Position numbers and translations under genes: made by a program. The notes beneath the pieces are model-generated. The model had not been told where the DNA came from. It saw only the letters and a program-made list of their open reading frames with translations, and made no database searches. DNA of 64,000 nt, from the NCBI RefSeq assembly GCF_040930455.2, contig NZ_CP170494.1; one strand, given 5' to 3'. Shown here in pieces: positions 1 to 12,638 of this stretch (positions within the stretch are counted from its first letter, which is position 1; the number at the start of each line of letters is the position of its first letter). The stretch is from Neopusillimonas maritima. GTDB lineage: Bacteria > Pseudomonadota > Gammaproteobacteria > Burkholderiales > Burkholderiaceae_B.

Positions 1-2536
<2,536 letters not shown>

Positions 2537-2989
2537 CTATAACCACAAAGGCTATAGGTTCCTAACTTGAGTTTACGTGTTCATGCCGTTCATCACTTCC
2601 AAAAGACTGAATCAATCAAACCACATCATCCCTAAGAATAACGTCGCCCAATCAACTCGGCTCTTGAGTCAGAACTTATTTGCAATGCAATCACAACCCG
2701 TATCTATAATCAGTCTGCCTGTCCCTTAACGAGCCCATGTCGTTAAACACGCGCCCAGAACACGCAGCCCACTTACAGCTACTTGTCATTGTTGCTTCTT
2801 CCTCATTGTTAAAGAACAAATACTGCTTCGTACTACGGGTACTACTTATACTACCTAGCCACATCGCTATGACCAGTGCACAACACCCTGAGCTAACCAA
2901 ACTACATCGCTTTAGCTAACCAAGACCCTGTTCACTGCACACAACTCACTACAACTTCACAACCACTACCTGCACAACCACAGCTTCGT
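2537..2989 (-). other. 16S-23S internal transcribed spacer, tRNA-Ala to 23S part
   Basis: This 450-base stretch between tRNA-Ala and 23S has no credible protein gene. It contains a boxA antitermination element (2806-2818). The rest should hold the processing stem that flanks 23S, but I did not resolve its pairing. The short reading frames here lack ribosome binding sites and family resemblance. Confidence 0.85.
2806..2818 (-). promoter_or_regulatory. boxA antitermination element before 23S
   Basis: The minus strand reads TGTTCTTTAACAA, one base different from the boxA TGCTCTTTAACAA found in the leader at 5038-5050. In E. coli the NusB-NusE complex binds boxA RNA in rRNA transcripts to block Rho termination. 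A second copy in the spacer is the expected arrangement. Confidence 0.8.
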
Positions 2990-3065
2990 TGGTGGAGGAT
3001 GACGGGATCGAACCGACGACCCCCTGCTTGCAAAGCAGGTGCTCTCCCAGCTGAGCTAATCCCCC
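2990..3065 (-). tRNA. alaT: tRNA-Ala (anticodon TGC)
   Basis: A 76-base cloverleaf with CCA encoded. The acceptor stem GGGGGAT pairs with ATCCTCC (one G-U). The D-arm TAGCTCAGCTGGGAGAGC, anticodon loop CTTTGCAAG and T-arm GGTTCGATCC are all present. It lies in the rRNA spacer after tRNA-Ile, the standard betaproteobacterial order. Confidence 0.97.
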
Positions 3066-3077
3066 CCGTAAAGCACG

Positions 3078-3154
3078 TGGTGGGTCAAGTTGGAATCGAA
3101 CCAACGACCCCCGCCTTATCAAGACGGTGCTCTAACCGACTGAGCTACTGACCC
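3078..3154 (-). tRNA. ileT: tRNA-Ile (anticodon GAT)
   Basis: A 77-base cloverleaf with CCA encoded. The acceptor arm begins GGGTCA and ends TGACCCACCA, the anticodon loop is CTTGATAAG and the T-arm is GGTTCGATTCC. It is the first tRNA after 16S and is separated from tRNA-Ala by 12 bases. Confidence 0.97.
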
Positions 3155-3257
3155 AAGCCCTTGTATCTGCCCTAACTCTAAAACAACCGATAAGCGTGAA
3201 CACTCAAACTACCACCAAATAACAGCACACCAAGACCAAACCCCAAGCACTTCTCTT

Positions 3258-4797
<1,540 letters not shown>

Positions 4798-5140
4798 AAT
4801 TCCTGTTAATTGCCATATTTCCTGTCCTTCAAAAAGACCAGGTCATACGTCGCGTACTCACTCAAAAGAAAAAAGACAGGTTCGTGAAATACCAGAATAT
4901 ATCCAGCATCCACGCCTTGACTTTTTACTTCATCACTTGCGAGCACTTCTTACTACTTGCTTTGGCTCAGGCTTTTAACCCTGATGCACCACTACTTAGC
5001 AACGTAGCTTAAGTGCCCACACTTATCGGTTGTTTCGTTGTTAAAGAGCAATTTCGCCCACCCTACCCAACTGCCCCACTACCAAGTTAAAAACGCCTAA
5101 CTTGCCGTGTGAAGCGCTGTTCAAGCAGCGAAGAAACGAG
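4798..5140 (-). other. rRNA operon leader region
   Basis: Leader between the rRNA promoter and the 16S 5' end, about 340 bases. It contains boxA at 5038-5050 and should contain the 5' half of the 16S processing stem, which I did not resolve. No protein gene is supported here. Confidence 0.8.
5038..5050 (-). promoter_or_regulatory. boxA antitermination element in rRNA leader
   Basis: The minus strand reads TGCTCTTTAACAA, matching the E. coli rrn boxA as I recall it. It lies about 90 bases after the promoter and 240 bases before 16S. NusB, whose gene is at 52647-53171, is the expected RNA-binding partner. Confidence 0.88.
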
Positions 5141-5169
5141 ATTATGAAGCAGTTTTTAAGATGTGTCAA
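5141..5169 (-). promoter_or_regulatory. Sigma-70 promoter of the rRNA operon
   Basis: The minus strand has TTGACA (5169-5164), a 17-base spacer and CATAAT (5146-5141). An A/T-rich block just upstream (about 5170-5195, minus reading GGAAATAAATTTCTTTTC) resembles an UP element. The start of transcription should be near 5134. A weaker upstream promoter may also exist. Confidence 0.8.
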
Positions 5170-5379
5170 ATGAGAAGAAAAGAAATTTATTTCCAACCAC
5201 TCTTGACCACCACCCCGCCTCAGGGCCCCGCCCAGTTCACCAACCTCACCCGCATCTTGCACCGCAAAACACACGCCGAGTCAATGACTGTCCCTTTTAA
5301 ATCGCCCTCTTAAATATACCCCTAAATTAAGGGTTATCCCGAGGCCGTTTCCAAAGGGAACCGAACTGTAGCATGACTG

Positions 5380-5964
5380 TCATTTAGTTGCAAGCAGATT
5401 GCCGAAATGGGAACGCAATTTCGATAACTTGGGCGAAATAACAAAAACGCAATAGCCTTGCATAGGATTACGAGCATAGTAATCATGATGCACTTCCTCC
5501 GCCGGCCAGAATGTGGCTTTGGGTCGCAACTGGGTGACTACGGCCTGCCCTAGCTCATTTTCCACCTCCCGCATGACACGCCCAGCTATCCTTTCCTGTT
5601 CATCAGAATGATAAAAGATCACCGAAGCGTATTGCGGACCCACATCATTTCCCTGGCGGTTCACGGTTGTGGGATCGTGGGTGGCAAAAAAAACCGTCAA
5701 AAGTGTTTCATAGCTAATTTCAGCAGGATCGAACACAACCCGAACAACCTCGATATGACCTGTATTTTTTTCGCATACCGCCTCATAAGTCGGATTAGGA
5801 AGGTCTCCGCCTGCATAGCCTGGCGTAACACTTTTCACGCCTCGCAGCGCTGAAAGCACCGATTCGGTGCACCAAAAACACCCCCCACCCAGAACCGCCT
5901 CTTCCGTTCCTTCAGTCAAGACGTCAACTGATTCCATTTGCGTACTGTTCACCATATCCCTCAC
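5380..5964 (-). CDS. msrA: Peptide-methionine (S)-S-oxide reductase MsrA
   Basis: MsrA reduces the S-epimer of methionine sulfoxide in proteins and free methionine. The catalytic motif GCFWCTE is at about residues 28-34, and GYAGG, YEAVC and the H-D-P-T-T stretch of the family follow. The length of 194 residues is normal. The GTG at 5964 overlaps the stop of the upstream cytochrome gene (GTGA), suggesting translational coupling. An ATG at 5955 with GAGG just before it is an equally good start. There is no signal peptide, so the enzyme should be cytoplasmic. Pairing with a cytochrome c suggests a small oxidative-stress unit, which is inference. Confidence 0.95.
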   Translation of the reverse strand: MRDMVNSTQMESVDVLTEGTEEAVLGGGCFWCTESVLSALRGVKSVTPGYAGGDLPNPTYEAVCEKNTGHIEVVRVVFDPAEISYETLLTVFFATHDPTTVNRQGNDVGPQYASVIFYHSDEQERIAGRVMREVENELGQAVVTQLRPKATFWPAEEVHHDYYARNPMQGYCVFVISPKLSKLRSHFGNLLATK

Positions 5965-6353
5965 TTTTCAACGAGCGGCTCCACGGCCACTAAAGAAAGA
6001 ATCCACTCCGCCAGAGCCTGTGCTTCGGCGTCGCTTACATGAGATTGCGCGGGCATCGGCACCGCCCCCCAACTACCCCGCGCACCTTGACGAATACGTG
6101 TCGCCAGATAATCAACAACCGCATCTCCACCTTCCCCTGCATAACGCTCAGCAATAACATTGAAATCGGGGCCCAGGCGTTTGCGACCCTGCTTGTCGTC
6201 TACGCGATGACAAGCAACGCATTTAAACGTTTCAACCATGCCCGGGCCGGCCGACACCTCGTTCGCTACGCCTGAAGCACCACTGGGAGAAATAAAACCC
6301 AGACCCAGGGTAAGCCCAAACCACAATCCAACTTTAGTCGTCAACCTTTTCAT
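5961..6353 (-). CDS. Class I c-type cytochrome, periplasmic
   Basis: A 130-residue exported monohaem cytochrome. Residues 1-28 are a signal peptide (MKRLTTKV, then a hydrophobic core ending near SGASG). The haem site CVACH is at about residues 46-50. VPMPAQ near residue 100 supplies the likely axial methionine. This resembles the c5/c551-c552 soluble electron carriers. The gene is upstream of and overlaps msrA, so the two are probably cotranscribed. The electron donor and acceptor cannot be told from sequence. Confidence 0.9.
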   Translation of the reverse strand: MKRLTTKVGLWFGLTLGLGFISPSGASGVANEVSAGPGMVETFKCVACHRVDDKQGRKRLGPDFNVIAERYAGEGGDAVVDYLATRIRQGARGSWGAVPMPAQSHVSDAEAQALAEWILSLVAVEPLVEK

Positions 6354-6512
6354 AACTATTCAACCAACGATATACCCTGAAAAACGATTATGTTTACTGC
6401 TTTCCACTTTATGTGGCCCGGCAAATGCAATGCGCTCCCATCAACAGAAACGGCAAATAAGGTTCGAGGTATTATTCAACAAACCTTAAATCGATCATAA
6501 ATCAGGATCCTT

Positions 6513-7310
6513 ATGCTTGTTCACCCGCAATTCGACCCCATCGCAGTTCAACTTGGCCCCATTGCCATCCATTGGTACGGCTTAATGTACCTGATTGCTT
6601 TCGGCCTGGTATGGCTTGCGGGCAGATGGAGAATCAACCATGGCAAAACTGATCTCAGCCTGAAAGACCTTGAAGACATTATTTTCTACGGCGTGATTGG
6701 CGTTATAGCAGGAGGACGCCTTGGTTACGTGCTGTTTTATAAGCCGGCTTATTACCTATCGAATCCACAGGAAATTTTTTATTTATGGGAAGGCGGAATG
6801 TCATTCCATGGTGGGCTAGTGGGCGTCGTCGTCATGCTTTTTCTACTAGCCCGCAGCAAAAATAAAACACTGCTGGAACTGGGTGATTTTATTGCCCCCA
6901 TGATTCCCTTAGGATTAGCTGCCGGCAGGTTGGGAAACTTCATTAATGGCGAGCTCTGGGGACGCCCAAGCGATTTACCCTGGGCCATGGTTTTCCCACA
7001 GCTGCAAGACAATATCGCACGCCACCCTTCCCAGCTATACGAAATGGGCCTGGAGGGCATTCTGCTTTTCTTGATAGTTTGGTGGTTTGCCCGCGTTCCC
7101 AGACCCACCGGACAAGTTAGCGCCGTGTTCCTGATGGGTTACGGGATTTTCCGCTTTCTTGTTGAATATACACGCGAACCCGATGCGTTTTTGGGCCCGG
7201 TGCTTGGTGCACTAACCATGGGACAACTTTTATCGTTGCCCATGGTCGCAATCGGTTTGATTATTTATTTTCGCGCTGCAGATAAATCGTTCCCTGCACG
7301 GAAACAGTAA
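6513..7310 (+). CDS. lgt: Prolipoprotein diacylglyceryl transferase Lgt
   Basis: Lgt moves diacylglycerol from phosphatidylglycerol to the lipobox cysteine of prolipoproteins in the inner membrane, the first step of lipoprotein maturation. The protein has 265 residues with about seven membrane segments. It carries GGRLGYVLFY and the Lgt signature GRLGNFINGELWGR near residue 140. Pal in this window (16810) would be a substrate. Its last 50 bases overlap the end of the convergent SIMPL gene. Confidence 0.97.
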   Translation: MLVHPQFDPIAVQLGPIAIHWYGLMYLIAFGLVWLAGRWRINHGKTDLSLKDLEDIIFYGVIGVIAGGRLGYVLFYKPAYYLSNPQEIFYLWEGGMSFHGGLVGVVVMLFLLARSKNKTLLELGDFIAPMIPLGLAAGRLGNFINGELWGRPSDLPWAMVFPQLQDNIARHPSQLYEMGLEGILLFLIVWWFARVPRPTGQVSAVFLMGYGIFRFLVEYTREPDAFLGPVLGALTMGQLLSLPMVAIGLIIYFRAADKSFPARKQ

Positions 7311-8076
7311 CCGTTTCTGTATTGCCCTCTAGAGGAACCGACGCCTTATCAGCAGCCATAGCCATCATTCGCGGCGCGGGGGCATATTCAACCCCGGCGC
7401 CACCCAGATTCAACTCCTTGATGCTATAGCTTTGAAACCCAAACGCCACTGCAAAGGCATCAGCACGCTTCCTGAACGCCGCAGCTGCCTCTTCGAGCAA
7501 GGCCTCTTCGGCTTTGGCACGACTTTCCGGGGAAACGGAAAAAGCAATATTAGTGATGGAAAGTTGATCGCCCAGGCTTGCCGCCAACTCCGAGGCGGCA
7601 GGGAAATCTTTAGACTCAAGAATAAGCTCGGCCCGGCCCTGCCAACGCGTTACCTTGCCGTCCTCATCGGTAAAAGGCCAGACACGGAAGTTACCTGAGT
7701 AAACCTTCACGGCATCTTGTTTTTTAGCGCTCGCCACAGCCGTATCAAGTGCCTTGCTTAATTGCGCGTTGACAACTTGCTGACTGACGTCGTTCAGTTG
7801 TGCCGACAGCGTTACCGTGACTGTATCTTGAGCAACTTGACTGGATGCCGCTGCCTGCAAACTGGCTTGAGGCAAACGCGGGCCGCCCATCGTTTTGGCA
7901 TGGTGCCCATATTGCGCACCGTGATGCCCGCCTGATGACTCCGGATGCCCCATTGGGCCGGTACCGTGAGATGCCGCCATGACCGCAACAGGCGCCACGG
8001 CCAAACCAACAAAAACACTGAAAACGCATCCTGCCAACTTCGCGCGGACGCAAATACTCTTACCTGACGAGATCAT
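7261..8076 (-). CDS. SIMPL (DUF541) domain periplasmic protein
   Basis: A 271-residue exported protein. The start at 8076 is chosen because AGGAGGTG lies five bases upstream; the reading frame extends further but without a better site. An N-terminal signal sequence (about residues 8-34, ending AVMAAS) is followed by a His/Gly-rich linker (HGTGPMGHPESSGGHHG) and a SIMPL domain with the typical repeated beta-strand pattern and the conserved YSIKELNL region. SIMPL proteins are outer-membrane or periplasmic proteins of uncertain role, some linked to oxidative stress. The His-rich linker might bind metal, which is inference. It lies downstream of the 6S RNA terminator. Confidence 0.85.
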   Translation of the reverse strand: MISSGKSICVRAKLAGCVFSVFVGLAVAPVAVMAASHGTGPMGHPESSGGHHGAQYGHHAKTMGGPRLPQASLQAAASSQVAQDTVTVTLSAQLNDVSQQVVNAQLSKALDTAVASAKKQDAVKVYSGNFRVWPFTDEDGKVTRWQGRAELILESKDFPAASELAASLGDQLSITNIAFSVSPESRAKAEEALLEEAAAAFRKRADAFAVAFGFQSYSIKELNLGGAGVEYAPAPRMMAMAADKASVPLEGNTETVTVSVQGTIYLQRENK

Positions 8077-8095
8077 AAGACACCTCCTAACAAGC

Positions 8096-8125
8096 AAAAA
8101 GCCCGTCTTAAACAAGACGGGCTTT
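8096..8125 (-). terminator. Intrinsic terminator after 6S RNA
   Basis: A perfect 12-base inverted repeat, aaagcccgtctt / aagacgggcttt, with a 4-base loop (8110-8113). On the minus strand it is followed by a run of T, ending the 6S RNA transcript. It lies 20 bases before the SIMPL start codon, so that gene needs its own promoter or read-through. Confidence 0.88.
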
Positions 8126-8130
8126 CAATA

Positions 8131-8309
8131 AATGCCCCGCATGTGCCGTCTAGACCGGCATCCTGGAACCGTAAGTTCAAGGTGGTCGCCTTCAGTCAAG
8201 CTTCGGGATCACCAATTAAGGCGTTCACGCCCACTTGTCAATCGAGCAACCTAATGCCATAGCATTGGTTCAAGAAATATAGGTCAAGTCACGAACACCG
8301 CAGGGACTA
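8131..8309 (-). ncRNA. ssrS: 6S RNA (SsrS)
   Basis: 6S RNA binds the sigma-70 RNA polymerase holoenzyme and mimics an open promoter. The minus strand shows the closing ends CCCTGCGGTG (5') and ATGCGGGG (3'), which can pair, and the conserved CACCTTGAAC followed by GGTTCCAGG near the 3' side. Position directly after zapA is typical for proteobacteria. The ends are approximate by a few bases; the length of about 180 fits. Confidence 0.88.
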
Positions 8310-8383
8310 ACCGTTGGACCCACAATAACGTACAAACCCAAACAAACAAAGAAACGGTTTGTAAATATCGCAGGACCGAAAAT

Positions 8384-8692
8384 TCATTCCGGCTTTGCCT
8401 CGGGCAAAACCAAATTCAGTTGGCCATGCATTTCATCAAGTTTACGCTTGAAGTCACCCACTGCAACGCTACCCAATGGACCATCGGGCGCACGCATTGA
8501 CAGCATTTCGGCCGCAATTTGAATTGAAGCCATTACGGCAATACGCTCGTTGCTCGAAATTTTACCAGAGCTTTTTACTGCCAACATGCGCTGATCGACA
8601 AATTTGACGGCGTCGAGCAAAGCTTGTTTTTCCGCAGGCTCGCAAGCCAACGAGTATTCACGCCCCAAGATTGATATATCGACTCGTTCCAT
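8384..8692 (-). CDS. zapA: Cell division protein ZapA
   Basis: ZapA binds FtsZ and promotes bundling of protofilaments at the division ring. The 102-residue protein begins with the family pattern MERVDISILGREYSLACE and has a C-terminal coiled coil. It is eight bases after the ZapB-like coiled-coil gene and is followed by 6S RNA, the usual zapB-zapA-ssrS order. No odd features. Confidence 0.95.
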   Translation of the reverse strand: MERVDISILGREYSLACEPAEKQALLDAVKFVDQRMLAVKSSGKISSNERIAVMASIQIAAEMLSMRAPDGPLGSVAVGDFKRKLDEMHGQLNLVLPEAKPE

Positions 8693-8700
8693 ATGTTTGT

Positions 8701-9171
8701 TTACTCCTGCGGTGCACCAGGCAAACGCTCAAGCAGCGCATCAATGCGCTGCCTCGCATCGCCGGCGGCATGACGCAAACGGCCCGCTTCAGCACGACTT
8801 TGTTCAAGCTCTTGCAAAACTTGTTTGTAAGCAACTTGCTGTTGGTTCAGCTCCGACTCAAGACGGGCTTGCACTGCGCGAGCCTCTCGCAGTTGGTCGG
8901 CACTCTCCGATTGTAATTGCGTGCGCAGCGCGTTGAGCTCATTTTGTGCTGCGGTGCGGATTTGCGCCATTTCAGCCTCGTGACGCTGCGCCTGCGCGGC
9001 GACATCCTTGAACTCACTTTCCTGGCGAGCCAATTGCGCTTGTAGTTGGTCTCGCTCTCGTTCGGCCTGTTCAGCCCGACCACCGAGCGCAGCCTGCTCC
9101 GACTGCAATTGCTTTGTCAGTTCAACGAGTTGCCCGATACGGGCGGCGAGAAAGTCTAAGTCTTGCAACAT
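8701..9171 (-). CDS. ZapB-like coiled-coil division protein
   Basis: A 156-residue protein that is almost entirely coiled coil, rich in Q, E, A and R, beginning MLQDLDFLAARIGQLVELT. The reading frame extends upstream to 9309, but the methionine at 9171 matches the family start and the extension lacks coiled-coil character. Position next to zapA supports a role in the FtsZ ring, as for ZapB and its TIGR02449-type relatives. It is about twice the length of E. coli ZapB (81 residues), so a direct equivalence is inferred. Confidence 0.75.
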   Translation of the reverse strand: MLQDLDFLAARIGQLVELTKQLQSEQAALGGRAEQAERERDQLQAQLARQESEFKDVAAQAQRHEAEMAQIRTAAQNELNALRTQLQSESADQLREARAVQARLESELNQQQVAYKQVLQELEQSRAEAGRLRHAAGDARQRIDALLERLPGAPQE

Positions 9172-9282
9172 GAGCGATATCGTAAACCAAGGCTCGCGAA
9201 CGCGAAAGCCATCGGCGGCATGAATTGCGAAGTCGTTAGAATAACCGAATTTCCGATTCCCACCGCAAAGAAGGAGACCACT

Positions 9283-10191
9283 ATGTCCACCTCGATTGGC
9301 GAGCGCCAATATCCATCCGGCTCACCAGTGAAACTGGCTTTTCTTGGGTTAGGCGTAATGGGCTACCCAATGGCCGGCCATCTCAGCCGCGCCGGTCACA
9401 CTGTGACCGTGTACAACCGGACTACAGCAAAGGCAACAGCGTGGTGCGCCGAATTTCAGGGTGATCATGCGAAAACGCCCAGAGAGGCGGCAACTAACGC
9501 CGACTTTGTCATCGCCTGCGTTGGAAATGATGACGATTTGCGCAGTGTTGTGCTGGGAAATGACGGCGCATTCGCAGGTATGAGAAAAAATGCCATTTTC
9601 ATTGACCACACAACGGCGTCTGCAGACGTTGCACGGGAACTTTACGCAGCCGCCGGAAATCTAGGCTTGGATTTTGTTGATGCACCCGTTTCCGGAGGCC
9701 AGGCGGGAGCCGTAAACGGTGCATTAACAGTTATGTGCGGCGCGCAACCCGAAACATTCGACCTGGCTAAGCCAATCATTGAGAACTACGCCCGGGCAAT
9801 AACACTCATGGGCGCGCCCGGTTCAGGCCAATTATGCAAAATGGTGAACCAAATCTGCATTGCCGGCCTGTTGCAAGGCCTTTCCGAAGCCGTCGCATTT
9901 GGTAAAACGGCAGGGCTCGATATGCATAAAGCACTGACTGTCATCGGCCAAGGCGCCGCACAAAGCTGGCAACTAGACCATCGCGGCACCACCATGATCG
10001 ACAACAAGTTCGACTTCGGTTTTGCAGTAGACTGGATGCGCAAAGACCTCGGCCTGGTCTTGGACGAAGCAAAAAATAACGGGAGCAGCGTTCCGGTAAC
10101 CGCTCTGGTCGACCAGTTCTACGCCGATGTCCAGCGCATGGGTGGTGGCCGTTGGGATACCTCGAGTTTAATCACCCGTTTGCAGAAATAA
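9283..10191 (+). CDS. NAD(P)-dependent oxidoreductase, 3-hydroxyisobutyrate dehydrogenase family
   Basis: A 302-residue beta-hydroxyacid dehydrogenase. The start at 9283 follows AAGGAGA; an upstream extension is rejected. The Rossmann motif GLGVMGYPMAGHL is at about residues 19-31, the substrate loop DAPVSGGQAGAVNG at about 130, and the catalytic lysine lies in GQLCKMVNQ near residue 185. The family includes 3-hydroxyisobutyrate dehydrogenase, tartronate semialdehyde reductase (GlxR/GarR) and L-threonate dehydrogenase, and I cannot choose between them. It is divergent from the zapB-zapA unit and stands alone. Confidence 0.88.
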   Translation: MSTSIGERQYPSGSPVKLAFLGLGVMGYPMAGHLSRAGHTVTVYNRTTAKATAWCAEFQGDHAKTPREAATNADFVIACVGNDDDLRSVVLGNDGAFAGMRKNAIFIDHTTASADVARELYAAAGNLGLDFVDAPVSGGQAGAVNGALTVMCGAQPETFDLAKPIIENYARAITLMGAPGSGQLCKMVNQICIAGLLQGLSEAVAFGKTAGLDMHKALTVIGQGAAQSWQLDHRGTTMIDNKFDFGFAVDWMRKDLGLVLDEAKNNGSSVPVTALVDQFYADVQRMGGGRWDTSSLITRLQK

Positions 10192-10243
10192 GATTCGGTG
10201 GACGAACAACCTTGACCTGCCCGCCCACCATCTCTACCTTAAA

Positions 10244-10819
10244 CTATTGCGGTGTCGTTACGCGAGCGCCAGACACCAGAACTGTTTTACGTTGTACAGT
10301 TTTGGTTCCCTGGCCCCGCGCCCGCAAGTAACGAGTATCCTGACTGCGCCGGAACAAAATAGTTGCCAACTCATTCAAGGCTTGGGTATACACTTCGCGC
10401 TTGAATTCGATCACGGCATCAAGCGGGACCCAATAATGACTCCAGCGCCAGGCATCGAACTCGGGATGCCGGGTGGCACGCAAGCTAACATCGGAATCTC
10501 GTCCAACCAACCTTAAAAGGAACCAAATCTGCTTTTGCCCCTTGTATATACCCCGCGAATCACGCCGGATGAAATCTTCCGGCACGTTATATCGCAACCA
10601 ATTACGCGTTCGCCCCAAAATGCGGACATGTTCCGGTAGTAAACCCACCTCTTCGCGCAGCTCCCGGTACATAGCCTGCACCGGACTCTCGCCGTACTTG
10701 ATACCACCTTGCGGAAACTGCCATGAATGTTCCCGAATGCGTTTACCCCAGAACACCTCGTTTTTTTGATTAACGAGGATAATGCCAACATTAGGGCGGT
10801 AGCCTTCGCGATCCAACAT
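10244..10819 (-). CDS. rppH: RNA pyrophosphohydrolase RppH (Nudix)
   Basis: RppH removes pyrophosphate from the 5' end of mRNA, triggering RNase E decay. The protein has 191 residues, begins MLDREGYRPNVGIILVN, and carries the Nudix box from GGIKYGES to REEVGL at about residues 38-60. WQFPQGG just before it is typical of RppH. The C-terminal tail after about residue 160 is basic and poorly conserved. It is divergent from proS, with about 63 bases between start codons, as in many Burkholderiales. Confidence 0.95.
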   Translation of the reverse strand: MLDREGYRPNVGIILVNQKNEVFWGKRIREHSWQFPQGGIKYGESPVQAMYRELREEVGLLPEHVRILGRTRNWLRYNVPEDFIRRDSRGIYKGQKQIWFLLRLVGRDSDVSLRATRHPEFDAWRWSHYWVPLDAVIEFKREVYTQALNELATILFRRSQDTRYLRARGQGTKTVQRKTVLVSGARVTTPQ

Positions 10820-10882
10820 AGGCCACCCCTTCGAATTTAATACAATTACGTCCGATTATACGTATCTGTCGAGAACCCTACC

Positions 10883-12628
10883 ATGCGTGCATCCCAGTAT
10901 CACATCAATACCCTCAAAGAAGCCCCTGCTGAAGCGGAGGTCACCAGCCATCAACTCATGACCCGGGCAGGCATGATTCGCAAGATCGCGGGCGGCATTT
11001 ACACGTATATGCCGCTTGGCCTCAGAGTGTTGAAAAAAATAGAAAATATTGTGCGCGAAGAGATGGATCGCGCGGGCGCCATCGAGTTGCTCATGCCGAT
11101 TGTTCAGCCTGCGGAGCTCTGGGAAGAATCGGGGCGATGGACCGAGTACGGACCCGAACTTTTAAGAATAAAAGACCGCCATCAACGTGATTTTGTCTTG
11201 CAGCCAACGTCTGAAGAGGTGATTACCGATATCGCCCGCAACGAAATCCAAAGCTGGCGTCAGCTCCCTGTGAATTTTTATCATATTCAAACAAAATTCC
11301 GGGACGAGCGCCGGCCGCGGTTTGGGCTGATGCGTGGGCGCGAATTCACCATGAAAGACGCCTATTCTTTCGACCGAAATGAGGAAGACGCTCAGGCCAG
11401 CTACGACAGAATGTATGACGCTTACATGAATATATTCACACGCCTGGGCCTGACCTTTCGCGCTGTCGCGGCGGATACCGGATCAATTGGCGGGTCGCGC
11501 AGCCATGAGTTTCAGGTAATCGCAGATACAGGCGAAGACTTGATCGTTTACAACCCCGACTCACAATACGCGGCCAACATTGAACTGGCGGAGGCGCCTT
11601 GCCTGATCAATCAAAGAGGCAACGCAGATGCCAGCATGCAGAAGGTAGCCACACCCGAGATGCCTAAATGCGCAATGGTAGCCGAGCACCTTCAGCGTCC
11701 ACTTACAGATACCGTAAAGTCGATTGTCGTTACCGCCGAGCCGGCCAACGAAGATGAAAGCGCCGCAATTTACCTGCTGATGATTCGCGGTGACCATGAG
11801 CTTAATGAAATAAAAGTCGGCAAACTTGAAGGGTTCGAGAGGGGGTTCCGCATGGCCACCGACGACGAAATAAAAGCCGCTTTTGGGTGTTCGCCGGGAT
11901 ATATCGGCCCGGTTAATCCGAAAGCCCCCGTCACCATCATCGCCGACCACACGGTTGCCAACATGAGCAATTTCATCTGCGGGGCCAATGAAGACGGGTT
12001 CCACTTGAGCGGCGTTAACTGGGCACGCGACCTGCCGGAACCTGAGGTTGCAGATATCCGTAATGTCGTTGTGGGCGATCCCGACCCGCGTGGGGGGACC
12101 CTCTCGATACAACGGGGGATTGAAGTTGGGCACATTTTCTTTCTGGGTGACAAATACTCCAAAGCGCTGCAAGCCACGTTCCTTGACACCGACGGCAAGC
12201 CGGCAGTGATGCAAATGGGTTGCTATGGGATTGGCGTCAGTCGCATTTCTGCTGCGGCAATCGAACAAAACCATGATGAAAAAGGCATCATTTGGCCGCG
12301 CGCTATCGCTCCATTCGAGGTCGTGATCTGCCCAATGGGCTGGCATAAAAGCGAAACGGTCCGCCAAGCCTGCGAAAAACTGTATCAAGACTTAAAGAAC
12401 CAAGGCGTCGACGCCATTCTTGATGACCGCGACATTCGCCCTGGCGTAATGTTTGCCGACTGGGAGCTGATTGGAGTGCCATTGCGCGTCACGATTGGCG
12501 ACAGAGGATTAAACGAAGGCCTCATTGAGTGTCAAATTCGAGCCGAAGGCCAGACCCACAAAGTACCGGTCGAAAATGGCACGACTTACGTTCTGGAACA
12601 GTTACAATTGCTGTCCCGTTCCAAATGA
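10883..12628 (+). CDS. proS: Prolyl-tRNA synthetase
   Basis: Class II aminoacyl-tRNA synthetase charging tRNA-Pro in the cytoplasm, 581 residues. Motif 2 and motif 3 regions are visible (FRDERRPRFGLMRGREFTMKD near residue 140-160; GCYGIGVSR near 445). The inserted editing (INS) domain lies between about residues 220 and 400, making this the bacterial-type enzyme. The anticodon-binding domain is at the C-terminus. The ybgC-tol genes follow on the same strand after ten bases. Confidence 0.98.
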   Translation: MRASQYHINTLKEAPAEAEVTSHQLMTRAGMIRKIAGGIYTYMPLGLRVLKKIENIVREEMDRAGAIELLMPIVQPAELWEESGRWTEYGPELLRIKDRHQRDFVLQPTSEEVITDIARNEIQSWRQLPVNFYHIQTKFRDERRPRFGLMRGREFTMKDAYSFDRNEEDAQASYDRMYDAYMNIFTRLGLTFRAVAADTGSIGGSRSHEFQVIADTGEDLIVYNPDSQYAANIELAEAPCLINQRGNADASMQKVATPEMPKCAMVAEHLQRPLTDTVKSIVVTAEPANEDESAAIYLLMIRGDHELNEIKVGKLEGFERGFRMATDDEIKAAFGCSPGYIGPVNPKAPVTIIADHTVANMSNFICGANEDGFHLSGVNWARDLPEPEVADIRNVVVGDPDPRGGTLSIQRGIEVGHIFFLGDKYSKALQATFLDTDGKPAVMQMGCYGIGVSRISAAAIEQNHDEKGIIWPRAIAPFEVVICPMGWHKSETVRQACEKLYQDLKNQGVDAILDDRDIRPGVMFADWELIGVPLRVTIGDRGLNEGLIECQIRAEGQTHKVPVENGTTYVLEQLQLLSRSK

Positions 12629-12638
12629 CAGGATCACC

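Noticed and set aside
11561..12388. 275-codon antisense frame in proS
   Set aside because: Shadow frame opposite an unambiguous conserved gene.
12525..12638. Extended N-terminus of YbgC overlapping proS
   Set aside because: The GTG at 12639 gives the family length and start; the extension shadows the ProS C-terminus.
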